64,000 nt of DNA from assembly GCA_910575265.1 (NCBI GenBank), contig CAJTEA010000011.1, forward strand, positions 53,571 through 117,570, read 5' to 3'. Below the pieces are notes generated by a model. It ran no database searches. It was not told the DNA's origin and saw only the letters and a list, made by a program, of their open reading frames with translations. Source of the DNA: Oscillospiraceae bacterium (GTDB lineage: Bacteria > Bacillota > Clostridia > Oscillospirales > Oscillospiraceae). Made by a program: the position numbers and the translations under genes. Below, piece by piece: positions 17,473 through 23,806 of this stretch. Within the stretch, counting starts at the first letter, position 1. Each line of letters begins with the position of its first letter.

Positions 17473-18561
17473 ATGAAATTAGGAATCGTGGGTCTGCCCA
17501 ATGTGGGAAAATCGACCCTGTTCAACGCCATTACCAACGCCGGCGCGGAGAGCGCCAACTATCCCTTCTGCACCATCGACCCCAACGTAGGCATGGTGGC
17601 GGTGCCCGACGCCCGACTGGACAAGCTGAGCGAGATGTACCACCCCAAGAAAACCACCCCGGCTGTGATTGAATTTGTGGATATCGCTGGTCTGGTGAAG
17701 GGAGCCAGCCGCGGGGAGGGCCTGGGCAACAAATTCCTGGGCAACATCCGGGCCACCGACGCCATCGTCCACGTGGTCCGCTGCTTTGATGACGACAACG
17801 TAATCCACGTAGAGGGCGCCACCGACCCCATCCGGGACATTGACACCATCGACCTGGAGCTGGTCATGGCCGACCTGGAGATGGTGGAGCGCCGCATTGA
17901 CAAGGCCAAAAAGGCGGCCAAGGGGGACAAGAAGTTCCTCCAGGAGGCCGCCGACTTCGAGGGCCTGCGCAGCTGGCTCAACGACGGCAAATCCGCCCGG
18001 AGCTACACTGAGGTGGACATCGGCGCGGAGTACCCCGACTGCGAGCTGCTGTCCCTCAAGCCGGTGATCTACGCCGCCAACCTGGATGAGGAGGGCTTCT
18101 CCGACCCCCAGGCCGTCCCCTACTACCAGCAGGTGGCCCGGCGGGCGGCGGAGCAGAACGCCCAGGTGATCCCGGTGTGCGCCAAGCTGGAGGAGGAGAT
18201 CGCCCAGCTGGAGCCGGAGGAAAAGCAGCTGTTCCTGGACGACCTGGGGGTGGCGGAGTCCGGCCTGGACCGGCTGGTAAAGGCCAGCTACACCCTGCTG
18301 GGCCTGATCTCCTACCTGACCTCCGGCGAGGACGAGTGCCGGGCCTGGACCATTACCCGGGGCACCAAGGCCCCCCAGGCCGCCGGAAAAATCCACTCCG
18401 ACTTTGAGCGGGGCTTCATCCGGGCCGAGGTGGTGTCCTACGACGACCTGATGGCCTGCGGCGCCATGGCCGCCGCCCGGGAGAAGGGCCTGATCCGCTC
18501 CGAGGGCAAGGAATATGTGGTCCAGGATGGGGATATCATCTTATTCCGATTCAACGTGTAA
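17473..18561 (+). CDS. ychF: redox-regulated ATPase YchF (Obg family)
   Basis: Universally conserved P-loop protein of 362 residues that binds ATP in preference to GTP and associates with ribosomes. It shows the Walker A motif GLPNVGKST near the N-terminus, the G3 region DIAGLVKGASRGEGLGN and a C-terminal TGS domain (about 278-362) ending VQDGDIILFRFNV. The usual NKxD motif is replaced by the YAANLDE region, consistent with altered nucleotide specificity. The ATG follows AGGAGGT by 10 bases. Full length. The chromate transporter genes follow 15 bases later and may be co-transcribed. Confidence 0.97.
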   Translation: MKLGIVGLPNVGKSTLFNAITNAGAESANYPFCTIDPNVGMVAVPDARLDKLSEMYHPKKTTPAVIEFVDIAGLVKGASRGEGLGNKFLGNIRATDAIVHVVRCFDDDNVIHVEGATDPIRDIDTIDLELVMADLEMVERRIDKAKKAAKGDKKFLQEAADFEGLRSWLNDGKSARSYTEVDIGAEYPDCELLSLKPVIYAANLDEEGFSDPQAVPYYQQVARRAAEQNAQVIPVCAKLEEEIAQLEPEEKQLFLDDLGVAESGLDRLVKASYTLLGLISYLTSGEDECRAWTITRGTKAPQAAGKIHSDFERGFIRAEVVSYDDLMACGAMAAAREKGLIRSEGKEYVVQDGDIILFRFNV

Positions 18562-18576
18562 GCGGGGGAGTTCGCT

Positions 18577-19128
18577 GTGAGCATCTATTTAGATCTGTTT
18601 TTCACCTTCGCCAAGGTAGGGGTGTGCACCTTCGGCGGGGGCTACGCCATGCTGCCCATCCTCCAGCGGGAGGTGGTGGAAAAAAAGGGCTGGGCCACTG
18701 ACGAGGAGCTTACCGACTACTTCGCCGTGGGGCAATGTACCCCGGGCATCATCGCTGTCAACACCGCCACCTTTATCGGCTATAAGTACAAGGGTATCCT
18801 GGGCGGCGTTCTGGCTACGCTGGGCGTGGTGTTTCCCTCCCTGATTATCATCACCGCCATCGCCGCCTTTTTGTCCAATTTTGCCGAGTTCCCCATCGTT
18901 CAGCACGCCCTGGCCGGCATCAACGCCGCGGTGGTGGCGCTCATCGCCTCCAGTGTGCTGAAGCTGGGGAAAACCAACCTGAAGGACGCGGTCAGCATCG
19001 GAATTTTTCTGGTGGGGCTGGCGCTGGCCTTCTTCCTCAAGCTGTCCCCGGTGGTCCTCATTGTCTGCGCCGGTGTGGTGGGCTATGTGGCCCGGACCCT
19101 GGCCGGGCGAAAGGAGGGGAGCAAATGA
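18577..19128 (+). CDS. chromate transporter, short-chain CHR subunit 1
   Basis: Membrane protein of 183 residues, a single CHR domain. FFTFAKVGVCTFGGGYAMLP and FAVGQCTPGIIAVNTATFIG are the two CHR signatures. About five hydrophobic segments. In Firmicutes, short CHR proteins are encoded in pairs and work together to export chromate; the natural substrate may differ. GTG start with GGGGGAG about seven bases upstream. It overlaps the second subunit gene by four bases. Confidence 0.92.
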   Translation: MSIYLDLFFTFAKVGVCTFGGGYAMLPILQREVVEKKGWATDEELTDYFAVGQCTPGIIAVNTATFIGYKYKGILGGVLATLGVVFPSLIIITAIAAFLSNFAEFPIVQHALAGINAAVVALIASSVLKLGKTNLKDAVSIGIFLVGLALAFFLKLSPVVLIVCAGVVGYVARTLAGRKEGSK

Positions 19129-19688
19129 CCCTCCTTCGTCTGTTTTTTGAGTTCGCCAAGGTGGGGCTGTTCGCCGTGGGCGGCGGGCTGGCCACCATCC
19201 CCTTCCTTCAGGATATCGGCGCCCGCACCGGCTGGTTTACCGACACCGACCTGACCACCATGATCGCCGTGTCCGAGTCCACCCCCGGCCCCATGGGGGT
19301 GAACATGGCCACCTACGTAGGCTTTCAGACGGCGGGCCTGCCTGGCGCGGTGCTGGCCACCCTGGGGCTTATCACGCCGTCCATCATCGTAATCATCATC
19401 ATCGCCGGATTTTTGCAAAAATTCCGGCAGTCCAAAACGGTGGACGCCGTATTTTCCGGCCTGCGCCCCGCCTCCACCGCCCTGATCGCCTCCGCCGGGC
19501 TGTCGGTGGCCGCGGCGGTGTTCCTGAGCGTCGGCGGCCTGGAGGAACACACCCTCTCCATCCACTGGCCCGCCGTGATTCTGGCCCTGGCGGTGTTCCT
19601 GTGCATGCGGCACAAGAAGCTGAAAAAGCTCCACCCCATCGTCTTTATCGCCCTGGCCGCCGTGGCCGGCGCGGTATTCCAGTTTTGA
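19125..19688 (+). CDS. chromate transporter, short-chain CHR subunit 2
   Basis: Partner CHR-domain protein of 187 residues with matching signatures (FFEFAKVGLFAVGGGLATIP and ESTPGPMGVNMATYVGFQ). The ATG overlaps the stop of subunit 1, indicating translational coupling. The two probably form antiparallel membrane partners, as known for paired short CHR proteins. It is the last gene before a strong bidirectional terminator. Confidence 0.92.
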   Translation: MTLLRLFFEFAKVGLFAVGGGLATIPFLQDIGARTGWFTDTDLTTMIAVSESTPGPMGVNMATYVGFQTAGLPGAVLATLGLITPSIIVIIIIAGFLQKFRQSKTVDAVFSGLRPASTALIASAGLSVAAAVFLSVGGLEEHTLSIHWPAVILALAVFLCMRHKKLKKLHPIVFIALAAVAGAVFQF

Positions 19689-19695
19689 GACAGCA

Positions 19696-19723
19696 AAACC
19701 GCCTCTCCGGAAAGAGGCGGTTT
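19696..19723. terminator. bidirectional terminator between chr and folA
   Basis: AAACCGCCTCT and AGAGGCGGTTT form an 11-bp stem around CCGGA-type loop bases. It ends both the plus-strand chr operon and the minus-strand thyA-folA operon. Confidence 0.8.
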
Positions 19724-19725
19724 CT

Positions 19726-20205
19726 TCATATCCTCCGATAGGTCACATAGTGGAAGTTAACCCCTTTTTCTTCCAGATCCGGTCCCCGCTCGGCTACGCG
19801 CCACTCAGGGCGCCGGTCCAGATCGGGGAACCAGCAGTCGGCATCCGGGAAGCTCCGCGCGATTTTGGTGATGTACGCGGTATCGCACCGGTCCAGCAGA
19901 GCCCGGTACACCGAAGCCCCGCCAATCACAAAGGCGTCCTCCGGAGCGGCGGCCAGCAGAGCCTCTAAATTGGGGAACACCTCCGCGCCCTCCGGGGCGA
20001 AATCCGGATTCCGGGACAGGATCAGATTGCGCCGCCCCTTCAGCGGCCGGCCGCCAGGAAAGGTAGCCAGCGTCCCGCGGCCCAGAATCACCGGATGGCC
20101 GGTGGTCAGGGCCTTAAAACGCCTCAAGTCCTCCGAGATGTAAATCAGCTGGTCCCCATCCTTTCCAATGGCCCAGTTCCGGTCCACAGCCGCGATCACA
20201 TTCAT
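19726..20205 (-). CDS. folA: dihydrofolate reductase
   Basis: Reduces dihydrofolate to tetrahydrofolate with NADPH. The 159-residue protein begins MNVIAAVDRNWAIGKDGDQL, with the substrate-binding region LRRFKALTTGHPVILGRGT and the NADPH-contact loop FVIGGASVYRALL. The conserved GRxT motif reads GRGT in place of the usual GRKT or GRRT. The ATG at 20205 follows AAGGAGGG by about eight bases; the open frame extends further upstream into thyA but is not coding. It lies 13 bases after thyA, the usual pairing because thymidylate synthase produces dihydrofolate. Confidence 0.95.
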   Translation of the reverse strand: MNVIAAVDRNWAIGKDGDQLIYISEDLRRFKALTTGHPVILGRGTLATFPGGRPLKGRRNLILSRNPDFAPEGAEVFPNLEALLAAAPEDAFVIGGASVYRALLDRCDTAYITKIARSFPDADCWFPDLDRRPEWRVAERGPDLEEKGVNFHYVTYRRI

Positions 20206-20218
20206 AGGCACGCCCTCC

Positions 20219-21049
20219 TTACACCGCAACCGGGATTTTCTGGGCCAGCGGGTGAGCCTGATAACCCTCCAGCCGGACGCTGTCCGGGGTGAACGCGTAA
20301 AAGTCAGTGACACTCTCGTCCAGGTGGAATTTCGGCGCATCGAAGGGGGGGCGGGAGATCAGCTCCTCCACCACAGGGACGTGGCGGTCATAGATGTGGC
20401 AGTCGGCGATGACATGGACCAGCTCCCCAGCCTCAAATCCGGTGGCCTGAGCGATCATAGCCAGCAGAACAGCGTACTGCATGACATTCCAGCCGTTAGC
20501 GGTGAGCATATCCTGGGAGCGCTGGTTCAGAATGGCGTTGAGGGTGCTTCCGGACACGTTAAAGGTCATGGAGTAGGCGCAGGGGTACAGGGCCATCTCG
20601 CTGAGATCGTGGTGGTTGTAGAGGTTGGTCATGATCCGCCGGGAGGCGGGGTCGTGCCTCAAATCCCACAGCGCCTTGTCCACCTGGTCCATATCCCCCT
20701 GGGGGTAGTGGTGCTTCACGCCCAGCTGATAGCCGTAGGCCTTGCCGATGGAGCCGCTCTCATCCGCCCAGGCGTCCCACACATGGCTGTTCAGGTCGTG
20801 GATGTTGTTGGACTTCTTCTGCCAGATCCACAGCAGCTCGTCCACCGCCGACTTGATAAACTGCTTGCGCACCGTCAGAATCGGGAACTCCCGGCGCAGG
20901 TCGTAGCGGTTGACCACCCCGAACAGCTTCACGGTGTGGGCGGGGGTTCCGTCCTCCCAGCGGGGGCGGACCTCCCGCCCGGTGTCCCAGACGCCCTTGG
21001 ACAGGATGTCTTTGCAGTTTTGAATAAATACCTGGTCGGCGTAGCTCAT
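20219..21049 (-). CDS. thyA: thymidylate synthase (ThyA)
   Basis: Methylates dUMP to dTMP using methylene-tetrahydrofolate. The 276-residue protein resembles the B. subtilis ThyA type: DGTPAHTVKLFGVVNRYD near the N-terminus, ELLWIWQKKSNNIHDLN, and the catalytic cysteine in LYPCAY (the common form is LPPCH). The nucleotide-binding RSQD and the C-terminal DCHIYDRH are present. The ATG at 21049 has GGAGAAGGAGA upstream. It is first in a two-gene operon with folA. Confidence 0.95.
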   Translation of the reverse strand: MSYADQVFIQNCKDILSKGVWDTGREVRPRWEDGTPAHTVKLFGVVNRYDLRREFPILTVRKQFIKSAVDELLWIWQKKSNNIHDLNSHVWDAWADESGSIGKAYGYQLGVKHHYPQGDMDQVDKALWDLRHDPASRRIMTNLYNHHDLSEMALYPCAYSMTFNVSGSTLNAILNQRSQDMLTANGWNVMQYAVLLAMIAQATGFEAGELVHVIADCHIYDRHVPVVEELISRPPFDAPKFHLDESVTDFYAFTPDSVRLEGYQAHPLAQKIPVAV

Positions 21050-21084
21050 GGCGCGTTCTCCTTCTCCGTTCTGTATACAAAATG

Positions 21085-21113
21085 ATTGTAACACAAAACC
21101 GGGCGGGACACAA
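21085..21113 (-). promoter_or_regulatory. promoter of thyA-folA
   Basis: On the minus strand TTGTGT (21108-21113) and TACAAT (21085-21090) are separated by 17 bases and end about 36 bases before the thyA start. The -35 box lies inside the spoIIID terminator stem. Confidence 0.6.
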
Positions 21114-21126
21114 GTGTCCCGTCCGG
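21099..21126 (-). terminator. rho-independent terminator of spoIIID
   Basis: On the minus strand CCGGACGGGACAC pairs with GTGTCCCGCCCGG apart from one mismatched position, followed by TTTTGT. It lies just after the spoIIID stop and overlaps the thyA -35 box. Confidence 0.75.
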
Positions 21127-21132
21127 CCTTTC

Positions 21133-21369
21133 TCAGGCTCCTTTGTACTTTTTCCGCGTGGCGATGCCGCCCCGGATGTGGCGCTCCGCCTTGTTCCGCT
21201 CCAGAACCTCCTTCACCTGGAGGTAGAGCGTACGGTTGAAGGTAGGCAGACGCTCGGCCAGGTCCTTATGTACGCTGGATTTTGATATCCCAAACTTTTG
21301 TGCGGCGGCCCGTACCGTGGTCCGGTTCTCCAGGATGTAGAGCGCCAGACGCTCGGCCCGTTCCTCCAT
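21133..21369 (-). CDS. spoIIID: sporulation transcriptional regulator SpoIIID
   Basis: Small DNA-binding protein of 78 residues that tunes mother-cell gene expression during endospore formation. The helix-turn-helix is VRAAAQKFGISKSSVHKDLA (about residues 19-38), and the basic C-terminal tail HIRGGIATRKKYK makes extra DNA contacts in the B. subtilis protein. The start at 21369 has AAAGGAA five bases upstream; the longer upstream frame overlaps the neighbouring gene and is not coding. Strong evidence that the organism forms spores. Confidence 0.96.
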   Translation of the reverse strand: MEERAERLALYILENRTTVRAAAQKFGISKSSVHKDLAERLPTFNRTLYLQVKEVLERNKAERHIRGGIATRKKYKGA

Positions 21370-21488
21370 GTTTCCTTTCAAAGCACAACACTCCCCGCCT
21401 CTTGCTGTTTCAATCCTATGCGCTCGCCGGGAAGGATATGAGCTTTTTTCCTGGCGGAAGCATAGAGTGGAGGGGAGGAGTGAGGCCT

Positions 21489-22559
21489 GTGGGGAATCTG
21501 CTGGACTATCTGAATTGGCGGGGGGACCTGTCTCTGGCGCAGGTCCCCTTCGGGCCGGTGGACGGACTGATTCTGTCCGCCCTGTCCTATGTCCACCTGG
21601 ACCGACTTGTCCCGGACGGACCGAAAGATCCTGTCCCGCTGGGGCGGACAGCCCGGGCGTATCTGGACCTCCCCCCCGCCCGCCGGGGGCGGTGCCGGCG
21701 CGAACAGGACCTGGCGCTGCTGAAGGCTCTGGCGGAGGCGCCCCGGTTCGCCTCCATGGGGCTGGCCTGTTACGCGGACCGCTTTGTTCCAAAGGAGGAG
21801 ACCCAATTTGCCGCCCTGGCCGTCCTGCCAGGGGACGGCTCCGCGTTTCTCTCCTTCCGGGGCACTGACGGCACCCTGGTCGGCTGGAAGGAGGATTTTA
21901 ACCTGAGCTTTCTGGACGTAATCCCCGCCCAGGTGGAGGCGACGGAATATGTCCAGACCTTCACCCGGGACTTTTCCGGCCCGCTGCGGCTGGGCGGGCA
22001 CTCTAAAGGGGGCAATCTGGCGGCGGCGGGGGCGGTGCTGTGCCCCATGAAAACCCGGGACCGAATCCAGGACGTGTGGTCCTTCGACGGTCCCGGCTTC
22101 AACCCCTACCTTCTGTCCCGGCCAGGGTATCAGGAGCTGCTCACCCGTATCCACAGCTTCGTGCCAAAATCCTCGGTGGTGGGGCTGCTGCTGGCCCACG
22201 AGGAGCCACACACCGTTGTGGAGAGCGACCAGAAGGGCCTGTTTCAGCACGACCTGTACTCCTGGCAGGTGCTGGGCCCCGGCTTCGTCCGGACGGAGGA
22301 GGTGGACGCCGGCAGCCGCCGCATTGACCGGGCCCTGAAGGACTGGCTGGCCGGCCTGACCAACCAGCAGCGGGAGACGGTGGTGGATACCCTCTATGAG
22401 CTGCTGTCCTCCGGGGACGCCAAAACCGTCCAGGAGGCCCTGGAACCCAAAAATCTGGTCAACACCCTCCACGCCGCCCTGGACGCCGACCCCAGGGATT
22501 TGTTTACCCTGGCGGCTTCCCTGACGCGTCTGGCCGGCGCGGCGCTGAGGGCATTATAA
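21489..22559 (+). CDS. DUF2974 (Mbeg1-like) alpha/beta-hydrolase-fold protein
   Basis: Protein of 356 residues with the DUF2974 pattern: GNLLDYLNWRGDLSLAQVPF at the N-terminus, SFRGTDGTLVGWKEDFNLSF in the middle, and a lipase-like nucleophile elbow GGHSKGGNLAAAGA (about 173-186). The fold is that of class 3 lipases and related esterases. The GTG start follows GGGGAGGAG by about nine bases. It is divergent from spoIIID. The substrate is unknown. Confidence 0.85.
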   Translation: MGNLLDYLNWRGDLSLAQVPFGPVDGLILSALSYVHLDRLVPDGPKDPVPLGRTARAYLDLPPARRGRCRREQDLALLKALAEAPRFASMGLACYADRFVPKEETQFAALAVLPGDGSAFLSFRGTDGTLVGWKEDFNLSFLDVIPAQVEATEYVQTFTRDFSGPLRLGGHSKGGNLAAAGAVLCPMKTRDRIQDVWSFDGPGFNPYLLSRPGYQELLTRIHSFVPKSSVVGLLLAHEEPHTVVESDQKGLFQHDLYSWQVLGPGFVRTEEVDAGSRRIDRALKDWLAGLTNQQRETVVDTLYELLSSGDAKTVQEALEPKNLVNTLHAALDADPRDLFTLAASLTRLAGAALRAL

Positions 22560-22561
22560 AG

Positions 22562-22585
22562 CCCCCTTTGAAAGGGGGGACCGCT
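22562..22585 (+). promoter_or_regulatory. hairpin covering the mini toxin gene's ribosome binding site
   Basis: CCCCCT (22562-22567) can pair with AGGGGG (22573-22578) around a short loop. The right arm is the G-rich ribosome binding site of the 28-residue gene at 22586, so the structure would block its translation. It may also act as the end of the DUF2974 transcript. Confidence 0.4.
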
Positions 22586-22672
22586 ATGGTTACATATGGT
22601 GAGCTTTTCGCTTATTCTCTTGTAATCCTTGGCGTTGTCGGTCTGTGTTATCAGATCTTCAAAAGGAAATAG
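22586..22672 (+). CDS. putative holin-like toxin (Hol_Tox family)
   Basis: A 28-residue membrane peptide beginning MVTYGELFAYSLVILGVVG and ending FKRK, with one hydrophobic helix and a basic tail. This matches the short holin-like toxin family that starts MVTY.ALF..SLV, found in Firmicutes and thought to include type I toxins. A strong G-rich ribosome binding site lies 6-7 bases before the ATG. Only 26 bases separate it from the DUF2974 gene. An antisense RNA antitoxin would be expected but I cannot confirm one. Confidence 0.65.
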   Translation: MVTYGELFAYSLVILGVVGLCYQIFKRK

Positions 22673-22694
22673 CCGCCCTCACGTCCCCGTTTTG

Positions 22695-23231
22695 TCAAAA
22701 CGATAAAGCGGGGATCATAATATTCCACTGAATCTCCAATTCCCAACCGTTCAGACTATGATTCAGTCGGGTGGTAATCATCCACCCATCCGGGTCAAGG
22801 ACTTCCCCATCCGGAACCACATAGCAGACAGTGGCACCCTTCTCCAGCGCCAGCATTAAAAAATCCGAATTCAGATTTGCTGTATGGTTGGCACAATAAC
22901 GGGCGGTCGTTGGGACTTGACGCGGAAAGCGCATATACCCTTTCCGGTCGGTGACAGAAACCTCCTGGGGCATATGACTGACCGGGGAAAGCCAGAAAGA
23001 GCCGCTCTCCTGGTCTACATACTCGGAAAGAGCCAGAATTTCCCCGGTTCGGACATCTAAAATATAGCGTTCTCCTTCTCTGAGCGTCTGCCGGCATACA
23101 TCGCATTTAGAACCATAGTACATTCTACTGCTGAAATTTCCCAAACAGTACAAAACAAAAGCAGCAAACAGCCCCAAAACAACTTTTTCATAGCTGCTTC
23201 TATTATTCCAAAATACCTGTACATTTTTCAT
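22695..23231 (-). CDS. membrane-anchored protein of unknown function
   Basis: Predicted 178-residue protein with one N-terminal membrane helix (VVLGLFAAFVLYCLGNF, about residues 17-33) and a large domain after it. That domain begins with a CxxC pair (KCDVCRQTLREGERY) and later has ARYCANHT, which together could bind zinc. I do not recognise the family. The ATG at 23231 has a weak AGAGG site; three in-frame starts further upstream lack one. It is divergent from the XRE-type gene, so the two may be functionally linked. Confidence 0.6.
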   Translation of the reverse strand: MKNVQVFWNNRSSYEKVVLGLFAAFVLYCLGNFSSRMYYGSKCDVCRQTLREGERYILDVRTGEILALSEYVDQESGSFWLSPVSHMPQEVSVTDRKGYMRFPRQVPTTARYCANHTANLNSDFLMLALEKGATVCYVVPDGEVLDPDGWMITTRLNHSLNGWELEIQWNIMIPALSF

Positions 23232-23363
23232 AAACAGAGCCTCTAACATCATATAAATAATATTTCGTATATTATTAAGTAAGTATAACATCCTAAACAT
23301 GTTATTGTAATGCCTTATAAAATAAATGTCAGAAAGTTAAACTGGCATGCAGAGGTGAAGCTT

Positions 23364-23591
23364 ATGAACCCCGCATACCGTGAAATTTTTCGGATAATGG
23401 GCTTAAATATCGCCTACTATCGTAATTTGAGAGAGATGAGTCAGGAACAGTTGGGTGACAAACTTGGCTTTGAACAGAGTTATATGAGCAAAATAGAGCG
23501 GGCGGCGGTCGGAATTTCTATGGACACTCTGTGCGATATCGCAAAAGCGTTGAACGTAGAGCCCTATCTTCTGCTGAAACCGAAAGACTAA
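23364..23591 (+). CDS. XRE-family helix-turn-helix regulator
   Basis: Small 75-residue DNA-binding protein made almost entirely of a Cro/C1-type helix-turn-helix: LREMSQEQLGDKLGFEQSYM then SKIERAAVGISMDTLCDIAK. AGAGGTGA lies about five bases before the ATG at 23364; an earlier frame start at 23310 has no ribosome binding site. It is transcribed away from the membrane-protein gene at 22695 across an AT-rich 130-base gap, so autoregulation of the pair is plausible. Confidence 0.85.
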   Translation: MNPAYREIFRIMGLNIAYYRNLREMSQEQLGDKLGFEQSYMSKIERAAVGISMDTLCDIAKALNVEPYLLLKPKD

Positions 23592-23595
23592 CTGA

Positions 23596-23629
23596 AAGAA
23601 GCCTGACGGAACGCCGTCAGGCTTCTTCG
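23596..23629 (+). terminator. terminator of the XRE-type gene
   Basis: GAAGCCTGACGG and CCGTCAGGCTTC form a 12-bp stem around AACG, four bases or so after the stop codon, with a T-rich tail. Confidence 0.8.
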
Positions 23630-23637
23630 TTCAAACG

Positions 23638-23673
23638 GAAACCGCCACTCTGGCAAGTGACGGTTTCTTTGTT
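23638..23673 (+). terminator. second hairpin after the XRE-type gene
   Basis: GAAACCG and CGGTTTC arms with an inner CAC/GTG pair and a TTTGTT tail directly follow the first terminator, forming a tandem terminator. Confidence 0.5.
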
Positions 23674-23806
23674 CTAAAAAACTGTTACATTTAGGCCAAA
23701 CCGCCAGCGCTGGGCGATTCCCTTACATACCTTTATTTTAGCATTTCCCCATCCCCTTGTCAAGGGTATGGGCGGCTCCGTTCTCATGCTTGAGGCGGGG
23801 CCGTTT

